Source of the DNA: an uncultured Eubacteriales bacterium
GTDB taxonomy: Bacteria > Bacillota > Clostridia > Oscillospirales > Oscillospiraceae
Length of the DNA stretch: 19,633 nucleotides
Assembly: GCA_902465435.1 (NCBI GenBank)
Contig: CABQNH010000035.1
Coordinates: 1-19,633 of the forward strand
Direction: 5' to 3'
Shown: positions 7,065 to 13,834 of the stretch, in pieces
Numbering within the stretch: position 1 is the stretch's first letter
How the letters are laid out: every line of letters starts with the position of its first letter
Made by a program: the position numbers and the translations under genes
Notes under the pieces: generated by a model
The model's database searches: none
Seen by the model: only the letters and a program-made list of their open reading frames with translations
What the model was told of the DNA's origin: nothing

Positions 7065-7098
7065 CCGCTATTATAGCGGCAAATTGCGCCGGTTGCAA
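7065..7098 (-). promoter_or_regulatory. Sigma-A promoter of the parvulin-like gene with palindrome over the -10
   Basis: On the minus strand TTGCAA (complement of 7093-7098) is followed after 17 bases by a consensus TATAAT (complement of 7070-7075). The -10 sits in a perfect 7-1-7 palindrome, CCGCTAT-A-ATAGCGG, at 7065-7079, which could be a repressor operator. Transcription would start near 7063, leaving about 65 bases of leader before the start codon at 6996. Confidence 0.8.
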
Positions 7099-7149
7099 GT
7101 GAAAAAGCAGATTTCTGCGAAAAAATTTGTAAATCGCCGGAAATGTGCG

Positions 7150-7194
7150 AAAAAACGCTGCCCATGGCCGCAAATGCCGCAGCCAAAGACAGCG
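7150..7194 (-). terminator. Terminator downstream of the 6S-like RNA
   Basis: On the minus strand an outer 5-bp stem (CGCTG, complement of 7190-7194, with CAGCG, complement of 7156-7160) encloses an inner 6-bp stem (GGCTGC with GCGGCC, one U-G pair), followed by TTTTTT (complement of 7150-7155). It begins about ten bases after the end of the 6S-like RNA and separates it from the promoter at 7065-7098. Confidence 0.65.
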
Positions 7195-7203
7195 CTTTTA
7201 AAA

Positions 7204-7397
7204 CCCCGCCGAAGCCGTGTAAGCCCCTTTATAACCTGCACGAAGGGCAGGTGGGTTACCTCTCCGCATCTTCGCTGCTTCCAACGTCCATGCACGGTCG
7301 GTGCCGGCACGGGAGGCCTGCAATCCGATACGGAAGTTATCCGGTATCCCGTAGAAAAAATGTGGGTTTAAACGGGCTTATCACGCACCCGGCAGGG
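7204..7397 (-). ncRNA. ssrS: Probable 6S RNA
   Basis: A 194-base non-coding stretch folds like 6S RNA, the global regulator that mimics an open promoter and binds sigma-A RNA polymerase. The closing stem pairs CCCTGCCG (5' end, 7397-7390) with CGGCGGGG (3' end), and after an internal loop GTGATAAGCCC (7384-7374) with GGGCTTACAC (7226-7217). Then comes a large open bubble: 5' side GTTTAAACCCACATT, 3' side GGTAACCCACC with a small hairpin ACCTGC-GCAGGT, as often seen in 6S. The distal part forms an irregular long arm. It lies between a DUF1292 gene and a terminator. I did not find a clear promoter directly upstream; only TTGACG lies near the expected -35, so it may be processed from a longer transcript. 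Assignment rests on structure and size, not on a database match. Confidence 0.55.
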
Positions 7398-7434
7398 AAC
7401 AAAATCAGGTGCTTTGCCGTCAAAAAAGGAAACG

Positions 7435-7734
7435 TTATTCCTCCGGCTCGTCGGAAGCAGCGTCCTCCTCATAGAGCTGATCCATCAGCAGCTCATAAAC
7501 GGTTTCCAGCTCGGACTCATCCTCGATCGCGCAGAGGATTTCCTCGCCATCCTCCACCACGGTTTTGAGAATACTGACCTCCAGATCCTCCTGCTCTTCG
7601 TCGTCCGCCTCGGCGGGAACGAGCGCAAGGTAGGTCGTGTCGTTGTATTCTACGGTTGCAAGCACCTCAAGAACGTACTCTACGCCGTCCTCGTCGGTGA
7701 TGGTAATGATGTCGTCTCCAAACTGCTGGCTCAT
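7435..7734 (-). CDS. DUF1292 family protein (YrzB-like)
   Basis: The 99-residue acidic product starts with the DUF1292 pattern: DDIITITDEDGVEYVLEVLATVEYNDTTYLALVPA, then a run of Asp/Glu, then ILKTVVEDGEEILCAIEDESELETVYELL. The family is small, cytoplasmic and widespread in Firmicutes, with no established function; in many genomes it sits near alaS, yrrK/ruvX and fur genes, which are not seen here. AGGAGG stands six bases before the start. A clear promoter lies at 7764-7792. The C-terminus ends in a run of acidic residues (EEDAASDEPEE). Assignment to the family is confident. Confidence 0.9.
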   Translation of the reverse strand: MSQQFGDDIITITDEDGVEYVLEVLATVEYNDTTYLALVPAEADDEEQEDLEVSILKTVVEDGEEILCAIEDESELETVYELLMDQLYEEDAASDEPEE

Positions 7735-7763
7735 AGCGTGCCTCCTGTCTCCTTGTTATCTCT

Positions 7764-7792
7764 ATTTTATATGCAAGCCGCCGGAAAATCAA
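7764..7792 (-). promoter_or_regulatory. Sigma-A promoter of the DUF1292 gene
   Basis: On the minus strand TTGATT (complement of 7787-7792) and TAAAAT (complement of 7764-7769) are spaced by exactly 17 bases. Transcription would start near 7757, about 20 bases before the start codon at 7734, so the leader contains little more than the AGGAGG site. Confidence 0.7.
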
Positions 7793-7819
7793 GAGGAAAT
7801 TGGGCGAATCGATTTGTGA

Positions 7820-8071
7820 TTATGAGCAAAAATCTTCGAGTGCTTTTGTGAAAGCTGTTTGGTCCGGAAGAACGACGCCCTGCTCCAGCTGTTTCTGCGT
7901 TTCAGGGGGCAGGACGCAGGCCGGCGTGTCGCAGGCGTACCAGTCGCCGCTGTCCTCGTCGCGGATGCCGACCGTGCCGTCCCGCACCGTTAAAACCAGC
8001 GAAAAAAGAAGAAAACAGAGAAAGAACAGAGAAAAGATTCGATTTTGAAAATTCTTTTGCATCATGGACAT
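7820..8071 (-). CDS. Small membrane-anchored protein resembling the BofC C-terminal domain
   Basis: The 83-residue product has one N-terminal membrane helix (about residues 12-28, IFSLFFLCFLLFSLVLTV) and a short outer domain. The pattern VRDGTVGIRDEDSG, then LPPETQKQLEQGVVLPD, then FTKALEDFCS resembles the C-terminal part of BofC and related clostridial proteins (G-x-I-x-V, LPxxDxxxLxxGI, LLEDYxS). BofC in Bacillus is an intermembrane-space regulator of the SpoIVB signalling protease in sporulation. I propose a related but much shorter protein (inference). The start could be 8071, 8065 or 8062; each has only a weak purine stretch before it, and the longer frame to 8206 would run into the inverted-repeat element. 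It has no terminator after it and may be co-transcribed with DUF1292. Confidence 0.55.
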   Translation of the reverse strand: MSMMQKNFQNRIFSLFFLCFLLFSLVLTVRDGTVGIRDEDSGDWYACDTPACVLPPETQKQLEQGVVLPDQTAFTKALEDFCS

Positions 8072-8114
8072 AGTTTTCCCGGAAAAAAGAATGCTTATGA
8101 GCGAAATTTTACTA

Positions 8115-8143
8115 TTCAGAATAATTGACAGATGTGTTATACT
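8115..8143 (+). promoter_or_regulatory. Extended -10 promoter facing the PBP operon
   Basis: TTCAGA (8115-8120) is followed after 17 bases by TATACT (8138-8143), with TG one base upstream (extended -10). Transcription would begin near 8150, nine bases before the large inverted-repeat element. A consensus-like TTGACA at 8125-8130 is too close to this -10 to pair with it. The promoter is flanked by an inverted repeat, CTATTCAG at 8112-8119 and CTGAATAG at 8149-8156. Confidence 0.6.
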
Positions 8144-8158
8144 ATATCCTGAATAGCC

Positions 8159-8437
8159 AGCATCAGTTGACAAGGGCAGACACGCTTGCGGGCCGGACTG
8201 GAACACCGTCTGCGGCGTGATCGTCCTTGACTTGCGTCAGCACGCCTGCGTTTTCTGCCTTGCAGACAACGCTCCAGACCGGCCGCCAAGTCCTTCGGAG
8301 CTTTTCACGGAGGATAGACGGCGGCGGGCAGGGCAGACGAGACAGGCGGACTGGCGCCCGCCCACGAGACGAGGATAACGACGCCGGACGTCGTTTTGCC
8401 CCGTGAAAAACCGCGTGTGCCCTTGTCAACTGACGCT
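8159..8437 (+). repeat. 279-bp structured element with long terminal inverted repeats (MITE-like or structured RNA)
   Basis: The ends pair over about 25 bp: AGCATCAGTTGACAAGGGCA and ACACGC at 8159-8185 against the complement of 8413-8437, with one mismatch (8162 with 8434) and a two-base bulge. Inside are two arms. Arm A pairs 8191-8202 with 8273-8284 (12 bp, one mismatch) and holds 8208-8213 with 8262-8267 and 8214-8219 with 8241-8246. Arm B pairs 8302-8310 with 8401-8409 and holds 8323-8329 with 8356-8362 and the hairpin 8378-8394. There is no credible gene in it on either strand. I see no clear target-site duplication at the edges. It is either a non-autonomous mobile repeat or a structured RNA transcribed from the promoter at 8115-8143. 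Strand is given for the latter reading. Confidence 0.7.
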
Positions 8438-8504
8438 AAGTTTGTAAATTACGCAGGCGGCGAGCCGCTCTGCGTTCCGCTTACAGAACGATGGAGGACT
8501 CATC
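8438..8504 (+). promoter_or_regulatory. PBP gene leader with hairpin and ribosome binding site
   Basis: After the inverted-repeat element, 8451-8475 forms a strong hairpin (ACGCAG with CTGCGT outside, GCGG with CCGC inside, loop CGAG, one bulged T). It lacks a T run, so it is not a terminator. GGAGG at 8493-8497 is seven bases before the ATG at 8505. Confidence 0.55.
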
Positions 8505-11216
8505 ATGGCCAAGAAAAAGAAAAACGAAAAGAATACGGTCACGCCGGCACGCAAGGCATTCCGCTGCATCGGAAAGGTGCTGCTTGTTCTTTTGAAGGTG
8601 CTGGGAACGCTGCTTTTGATCGGCGCGGTAACGGGCAGCATCGTTGCGGTGAAGCTCAGCGGCTATCTGAAGGAAAGCGTTATTCCCGGAGCGGAGAGCT
8701 ACGCCGAGGTGCTGGATCTAGATCAGGTGACGCTGAGCCAGACCTCAATTATCTATTGCTACAATAAAAATACGCAGCAATATGAGGAACTGCAGCAGCT
8801 GGACGCGACGGAAAACCGAATCTGGGTCAGCTATGACAAAATCCCGAAGAACATGATCTGGGCGGTCGTGTCGATCGAGGATAAGCGCTTTTTTGAGCAT
8901 GACGGCGTGGACTGGATCACGACGGGCAAGGCCTGCCTGAAGATGTTCATGGGTACCGGCTCTGCCGGCGGCTCGACCATCACGCAGCAGCTGATCAAAA
9001 ACCTGACGCACGAGGACGATGTGACCGTTCATCGTAAAATCAATGAGATTTTCCGCGCCTTGGCGGTGGAAAAGAAGTATTCCAAGGAGGAAATCCTGGA
9101 GTGGTATCTCAATACCGTCTATTTCGGCGAGGGCTGCTGGGGCGTGCAGAGCGCGGCGCAGGTCTATTTCGGCAAGGACGTCAGCGAGCTTACCGCAGCC
9201 GAATGCGCCTGCATCGCGGGCATTACCAATAACCCGTCTTTGTATGATCCTTATATCCGCCCGGAGCGGAACCGCAGCCGCCAGCTGCTGATCCTGCAGC
9301 AGATGCTGGAGCAGGGGCATATCGAGCAGGCGGAATATGACGAGGCGGTCGCGCAGGAAATGGTGTTCCGCAACGGCAGTACCGACGAGGATACCTATCG
9401 CTGCGAGGCCTGCGGCTTTGAGGGGACGCTGAGCGATTTTGTGGAGCAGGACGACGGCTATGATTGCCCGGAATGCGGCGCAAGAACGGACATTGAAAAG
9501 CGCAGCGAGCACTACAGCTACTTTGTCGACCGCGTTTACCGCGATGTGGTGAACGATCTGATGGAGGAGTACGGACTGACGGAAAAGGCTGCGATTCAAA
9601 AGCTCCTGACCGGCGGTTATCACATCTATGCGACGATCGACCTTGACGTACAGAAGGCTGTGGACGAGGTTTATCTGGATGTTGACAATGCACCGGAGGT
9701 CAAGAGCGAGCAGCAGCTGCAGTCGGCCATTGTGGTGATCGATAACGAAACGGGCGACATTGTCGCACTCGCGGGCGGACTCGGCGAAAAGAGCGGCAGC
9801 CTTTCGCTCGACCGCTCCTCGCAGAGCTTGCGTTCTCCCGGCTCATCCTTTAAGCCGGTATCGGTTTATGGCCCTGCATTTGACCAGGGACTGATCTCCC
9901 CCATTACGGTTTATGACGATACGCCGTTCTCCTTTGATAACGGCCCGTACCCCAAGAATGAAACAAGACGCTATCAGGGACTTGTGAACATCAATAAGGC
10001 GGTCAATGAGTCGCTCAATACGATCGCGATGAAGGTGCTCGACGACCTCGGCGTGGATGCAAGCTACGATTATCTTACCGAGAAATTCGGCTTCACCACC
10101 CTGATCGAGGACAAGGAAATCAACGGAAAGGCTTATTCCGATATCGGCTATGCACCGCTGGCTCTGGGCGCGCTGACGAAGGGCGTGACCGTGCGCGAGA
10201 TGGCGCAGGCCTTCGCAACCTATCCCAACAACGGCGAATTCCGGGAAGCGCGCACCTATACCAAGGTCGTGGACAGCGAGGGCAAGACGATTTTGGGCAA
10301 CGTGCAGGAAACGCACACGGCAGTCAGCGAGAAGGCTGCATATTATGTAAACTATGTACTGCAGAACGTGGTCGAATACGGCACCGGTACACCGGCAAAG
10401 ATCGCGGATATGGCGGTCGCGGGTAAGACCGGCACCAGTTCGAGCAATGTGGACCGCTACTTTGTGGGCTATACGCCGTATTACACGGCGGCGGTCTGGT
10501 CGGGCTTTGACCAGCCGGAGCAGATCGTTTTGACCGGCGAGACGAGAACGAATCCGTCCACCAGACTGTGGCGGCGCGTTATGGTGAAGCTCCATGACGG
10601 AAAGGAATCGGCAAGCTTTGACCGGCCGGATGATATCGTGTCCTGCACGGTCTGCCGCGACAGCGGCCTGCTTGCCACGAGCGAATGCAAGAATGACGCG
10701 CGCGGCGACCGCTCGCAGACGCTCCTGGTTGCCCGCGAGGATGTGCCGACAAAGTCCTGTAATTTGCATATCCGGGTGGATGTCTGCAAGGAAAGCGGCA
10801 TGATCGCCAACGAATTCTGTGCGAAGATGCATGGAAACGAGATTGAGTCGAAAAGCATCCTTTGCTTCCTGCGCGCCTTCCCGACGGGAGGGATCGTCGT
10901 GGAGGATCAGCAGTATGTCTATTGGGACGGCGAGCTGCCGAACGGAAAATACTTTGCGGCAGTCTCTTCGTCAATTGCGCATCCGGCCAACGAGGTCTGT
11001 ACGCTCCACACGCAGCAGACGGTAGACGAGCAGGAGGATCCGACGGAGCCGACTGAGCCGTCCGACGAGCCGAAGCCGGTCGACCCGACGGAGCCGACCG
11101 AGCCGACCGAGCCGACGGAACCGACACCGGAGCCGACACAAAGCCCGGAGGCAATTGTGCCGACGGAGTCATTCCTGCAGTGGTGGAAGAAAAAAATGAT
11201 GGAATTAGGAGCGTAG
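8505..11216 (+). CDS. Class A penicillin-binding protein with an extracytoplasmic zinc-ribbon insert
   Basis: The 903-residue product is a bifunctional peptidoglycan synthase. A lysine-rich start and one membrane anchor (about 22-46) lead to a glycosyltransferase domain (about 95-285) with catalytic Glu125 in SIEDKRFFEHDG and the GGSTITQQLIKNL block. The transpeptidase domain has nucleophile Ser447 in SSFK, SLN at 503-505 and KTG at 641-643. Between them, C300-x2-C303 and C321-x2-C324 form a zinc-ribbon motif that is not part of standard PBP1a. A cysteine-rich C-terminal part (including SCTVC and FCAKM) is followed by a Pro-Thr-Glu spacer (about 845-880) and a basic end. It polymerizes glycan strands and cross-links them on the outer face of the membrane. 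GGAGG at 8493-8497 fixes the start. It is first gene of a likely operon whose next gene begins six bases after the stop. Confidence 0.93.
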   Translation: MAKKKKNEKNTVTPARKAFRCIGKVLLVLLKVLGTLLLIGAVTGSIVAVKLSGYLKESVIPGAESYAEVLDLDQVTLSQTSIIYCYNKNTQQYEELQQLDATENRIWVSYDKIPKNMIWAVVSIEDKRFFEHDGVDWITTGKACLKMFMGTGSAGGSTITQQLIKNLTHEDDVTVHRKINEIFRALAVEKKYSKEEILEWYLNTVYFGEGCWGVQSAAQVYFGKDVSELTAAECACIAGITNNPSLYDPYIRPERNRSRQLLILQQMLEQGHIEQAEYDEAVAQEMVFRNGSTDEDTYRCEACGFEGTLSDFVEQDDGYDCPECGARTDIEKRSEHYSYFVDRVYRDVVNDLMEEYGLTEKAAIQKLLTGGYHIYATIDLDVQKAVDEVYLDVDNAPEVKSEQQLQSAIVVIDNETGDIVALAGGLGEKSGSLSLDRSSQSLRSPGSSFKPVSVYGPAFDQGLISPITVYDDTPFSFDNGPYPKNETRRYQGLVNINKAVNESLNTIAMKVLDDLGVDASYDYLTEKFGFTTLIEDKEINGKAYSDIGYAPLALGALTKGVTVREMAQAFATYPNNGEFREARTYTKVVDSEGKTILGNVQETHTAVSEKAAYYVNYVLQNVVEYGTGTPAKIADMAVAGKTGTSSSNVDRYFVGYTPYYTAAVWSGFDQPEQIVLTGETRTNPSTRLWRRVMVKLHDGKESASFDRPDDIVSCTVCRDSGLLATSECKNDARGDRSQTLLVAREDVPTKSCNLHIRVDVCKESGMIANEFCAKMHGNEIESKSILCFLRAFPTGGIVVEDQQYVYWDGELPNGKYFAAVSSSIAHPANEVCTLHTQQTVDEQEDPTEPTEPSDEPKPVDPTEPTEPTEPTEPTPEPTQSPEAIVPTESFLQWWKKKMMELGA
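11040..11139 (+). repeat. Pro-Thr-Glu coding repeat in the PBP C-terminus
   Basis: A 9-base unit close to GAGCCGACC is repeated with point changes and encodes EPT units interrupted by SDEPKPVD. It is a low-complexity, rigid, negatively charged wall spacer. Such short direct repeats can expand or contract by slippage, so its length may vary between strains. Confidence 0.8.
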
Positions 11217-11222
11217 GCCGGT

Positions 11223-12089
11223 ATGTGGAAGGCGGATCAATGGAAGGATTATGAAGTGATCGATACCTCCGGCGGGGAGAAGCTGGAGCGCTGGGGACGC
11301 TATTATTTGGTGCGCCCCGATCCGCAGGTCATTTGGGAAACGCCGCGCAGAAATCGGCATTGGCGGGAATATGACGCCCGCTATGCACGCTCTGCGACCG
11401 GCGGCGGCCACTGGTCTGCGCACCACCTGCCGGAGCATTGGCAGATTTCTTACGGCAAGCTGAACTTTCTGGTCAAGCCGATGAATTTCAAGCACACGGG
11501 AATCTTTCCGGAGCAGGCGGCAAACTGGGACTTTATTCAGGAGAAGATTCGAGCGGCAGGCCGTCCGATCGAGGTGCTGAATCTCTTTGCCTACACGGGC
11601 GGCGCGACGATCGCCGCTGCGGCGGCGGGCGCTTCCGTCTGCCATGTGGACGCGGCAAAGGGCATGGTTGCGTGGGCGAAGGAGAATGCCCGCGCCTCCG
11701 GCCTGCAGGATCGCCCGATTCGCTGGATCGTAGATGACTGTGCGAAGTTTGTCGAGCGTGAGATCCGGCGCGGCCACCGCTATGATGCGATCATCATGGA
11801 TCCGCCGTCCTATGGCCGTGGCCCGTCCGGCGAGATCTGGAAGCTGGAGAAGGATCTTTATCCCTTTGTGAAGCTGGTGTCTGGCGTTTTGTCGGATAAC
11901 CCGCTGTTTGTGATTATCAACTCTTATACGACCGGCCTTGCGCCGAGTGTTGTCGGCTGCATTTTAGACAGCGTGTTTACGCCGCAGTTTGGCGGGTATG
12001 CGGTTGCGGACGAGCTGGGACTCCCGGTCACGGACTCCGGCCTTGTCCTTCCCTGCGGAGCGACGGGTCGCTGGGTCGGCAGAGAATAG
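11223..12089 (+). CDS. Class I SAM-dependent methyltransferase, RlmI-like
   Basis: The 288-residue product has an N-terminal segment with ERWGRYYLVRPDPQVIW, then a Rossmann-type methyltransferase domain. The SAM-binding loop is EVLNLFAYTGGATIAAAAAG (about residues 114-133), followed by HVDAAKGMVAWAKENA, which carries the acidic ribose-binding residue, and the catalytic DPPSYGRG near 195-202. This resembles the RlmI/RlmK branch that methylates rRNA (m5C1962 or m2G in 23S rRNA), but it is shorter and has no PUA domain, so the substrate is uncertain. The start is six bases after the PBP stop; AGGAG inside the PBP end serves as ribosome binding site. It is probably co-transcribed with the PBP gene, although the two functions are not obviously linked. 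Confidence 0.85.
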   Translation: MWKADQWKDYEVIDTSGGEKLERWGRYYLVRPDPQVIWETPRRNRHWREYDARYARSATGGGHWSAHHLPEHWQISYGKLNFLVKPMNFKHTGIFPEQAANWDFIQEKIRAAGRPIEVLNLFAYTGGATIAAAAAGASVCHVDAAKGMVAWAKENARASGLQDRPIRWIVDDCAKFVEREIRRGHRYDAIIMDPPSYGRGPSGEIWKLEKDLYPFVKLVSGVLSDNPLFVIINSYTTGLAPSVVGCILDSVFTPQFGGYAVADELGLPVTDSGLVLPCGATGRWVGRE

Positions 12090-12107
12090 AGCGTTAGGAA
12101 CGGTTAC

Positions 12108-12968
12108 ATGGAACATGCAATTACGGCAAGACGGCTTCAATTTTCCTATCCTGCGGAGGAGGGAACGGTTGCGCTGCCTGTGCTGGAGAATTTAAATTTA
12201 GAGATCGAGCAGGGAAGCTTTGTTGCGGTGCTCGGGCATAACGGCTGCGGAAAGTCTACCTTTGCCAAGCAGTGCAACGCGATTCTGCTGCCCTCCGGCG
12301 GCACGGTGACGGTGTTCGGCATGGATACGGCGCAGGAGGAAAATCTGATTGCCGTCCGCCGAACGGTTGGAATGGTATTCCAGAACCCGGATAACCAGAT
12401 CGTGTCGAACGTTGTGGAGGAGGATGTCGCCTTTGCGCCGGAGAATTTGGGCGTGGAGCCGGCGGAGATTCGCCGCCGTGTCGACGAGGCGCTGCGTTTG
12501 GTCGGTATGGAGGAGTTCAGTTTGCATGCGCCGCATCTATTGTCCGGCGGCCAGAAGCAGCGGGTTGCCATTGCGGGCATTATTGCCATGCGGCCCAAGT
12601 GCATTGTGCTGGACGAGCCGACTGCGATGCTCGACCCGCAGGGTCGGCGCGAGGTTTTGCAGACCATCCATCGGCTCAACCGTGAGCAGGGCATCACGGT
12701 CGTCTTGATCACGCACCATATGCCGGAGGCGGTGGACGCCGACCGAGTGATCGTGATGGATCAGGGACATGTCTTTTTAGACGGTACGCCGAAGCAGGTG
12801 TTTGCACAGGCGGAGCTTCTGCAAAGCGTCGGCCTGACCGTCCCGGAGACGACGCAGCTTATTCTCGCGCTCAATGCCGAGGGCGCGGCGCTTCCACGGC
12901 AGGCGCTTTCCGTGGAGGAATGCGCGCAGGCGCTCTGGAAGTATATTTCGCAAAATCGGAGGAACTGA
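12108..12968 (+). CDS. ecfA1: ECF transporter ATPase EcfA1
   Basis: The 286-residue product is an ABC ATPase. Walker A is GHNGCGKST at 43-51, the Q-loop glutamine is Gln92 in VFQNPDNQ, the signature is LSGGQ at 145-149, and Walker B CIVLDE at 165-170 is followed by PTAMLD and the switch histidine pair in LITHHMPEA. FQNPDNQ and the C-terminal extension are typical of energy-coupling-factor ATPases. It forms the A-A'-T module with the next two genes and drives uptake of vitamins or metals through exchangeable S components in the membrane. AGGAA precedes the start. The gene begins 18 bases after the methyltransferase stop, and its stop is two bases before the start of ecfA2. Confidence 0.95.
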   Translation: MEHAITARRLQFSYPAEEGTVALPVLENLNLEIEQGSFVAVLGHNGCGKSTFAKQCNAILLPSGGTVTVFGMDTAQEENLIAVRRTVGMVFQNPDNQIVSNVVEEDVAFAPENLGVEPAEIRRRVDEALRLVGMEEFSLHAPHLLSGGQKQRVAIAGIIAMRPKCIVLDEPTAMLDPQGRREVLQTIHRLNREQGITVVLITHHMPEAVDADRVIVMDQGHVFLDGTPKQVFAQAELLQSVGLTVPETTQLILALNAEGAALPRQALSVEECAQALWKYISQNRRN

Positions 12969-12970
12969 AT

Positions 12971-13834
12971 TTGACACCGATCCTTGAGGTCAAAGATTTG
13001 ACCCATACCTACAGTGCGGGCACTCCGTTCGAGCGCAACGCTGTGGAGCATTTGAACCTTTCGGTTTACGAGGGGGAGTTTCTGGGCATCATCGGACATA
13101 CCGGCTCGGGAAAGTCTACGCTGATTCAGCACCTGAACGCGCTGCTCAAGCCGACGAGCGGCGAGGTGCTTTATAAGGGTGAAAACATCTGGAAGGATAA
13201 GCAGTTCACGCGCAAGGTGCGGTTTTCCGTCGGCTTGGTATTTCAGTATCCGGAATACCAGCTGTTTGAAGAAACGGTCTTTAAGGACATTGCCTTTGGG
13301 CCGAAGAATATGGGGCTGCCGGAGGAGGAAATCCGCCGGCGGGTTCTGCGTGCCGCACGCTTTGTCGGCGTGCCGGAGGAAGCGCTCGAGCGCTCGCCCT
13401 TTGAGCTTTCCGGCGGCCAGAAGCGCCGCGTGGCCATTGCCGGGACGATTGCCATGGAGCCGGAGGTGCTGATCTTTGACGAGCCTACGGCCGGACTGGA
13501 CCCGGAGGGGCGGCAGAGCATTTTGGAAAACATCCGCGCCTATCAAAGAGAGCAGAATGCCACCATCCTGATGGTCAGCCATTCCATGGAGGAGATCGCG
13601 GAGAATGTGGATCGCCTTGCCGTGCTCGACGGCGGCCGGGTCGCTATGCAGGGCGCACCGCGCGAGATTTTTGCGCACGCGGCGGAGCTGAAACGCATCG
13701 GCCTTGCCGTTCCGCAGGTGACGGAGGTGCTGCTGCGGCTGCGGGAGCTTGGTGCGCAGATTGACACCTCTGCCTTTACGGTTGCGCAGGCAAGAGACGC
13801 CGTCCTTGCAGCGAAGGGAGGCGGCCATGCTTAA
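12971..13834 (+). CDS. ecfA2: ECF transporter ATPase EcfA2
   Basis: The 287-residue product has Walker A GHTGSGKST at 42-50, Q-loop in VFQYPEYQLF, signature ELSGGQKRR and Walker B VLIFDEPTAGLDP. FQYPEYQLF(E) is characteristic of the second ECF ATPase. I place the start at a TTG at 12971, because GGAGG at 12958-12962 stands eight bases before it and the sequence from there (MTPILEVKDLTHTY) aligns with family N-termini. An in-frame upstream start at 12920 would overlap the previous gene by 49 bases and add unrelated residues. It overlaps ecfT by eight bases, so the module is translated as a coupled unit. Confidence 0.93.
   Translation: MTPILEVKDLTHTYSAGTPFERNAVEHLNLSVYEGEFLGIIGHTGSGKSTLIQHLNALLKPTSGEVLYKGENIWKDKQFTRKVRFSVGLVFQYPEYQLFEETVFKDIAFGPKNMGLPEEEIRRRVLRAARFVGVPEEALERSPFELSGGQKRRVAIAGTIAMEPEVLIFDEPTAGLDPEGRQSILENIRAYQREQNATILMVSHSMEEIAENVDRLAVLDGGRVAMQGAPREIFAHAAELKRIGLAVPQVTEVLLRLRELGAQIDTSAFTVAQARDAVLAAKGGGHA

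Noticed and set aside
7204..7397. Signal recognition particle RNA, because GGAAGCAGC occurs on the minus strand
   Set aside because: The rest of the SRP helix 8 core (AGGUC and the GGAA tetraloop closing pair) is missing, and the surrounding fold does not form the SRP hairpin. The 6S layout fits better.
8062..8130. Sigma-G promoter for the BofC-like gene (TGAATA and CATAAGC on the minus strand)
   Set aside because: The spacing of 13 bases is shorter than expected and the -10 match is poor.
8125..8130. TTGACA as a -35 box for the PBP promoter
   Set aside because: It lies only 7 bases from TATACT, and no -10-like sequence occurs 16-18 bases downstream of it.
8163..8429. An 88-codon minus-strand open frame inside the inverted-repeat element
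   Set aside because: It begins and ends in the two arms of the terminal repeat, has no ribosome binding site, and is explained by the palindromic, GC-rich nature of the element.
12920..12970. Upstream start for ecfA2
   Set aside because: It would overlap ecfA1 by 49 bases with no ribosome binding site; the TTG at 12971 has GGAGG eight bases upstream and aligns with the family.
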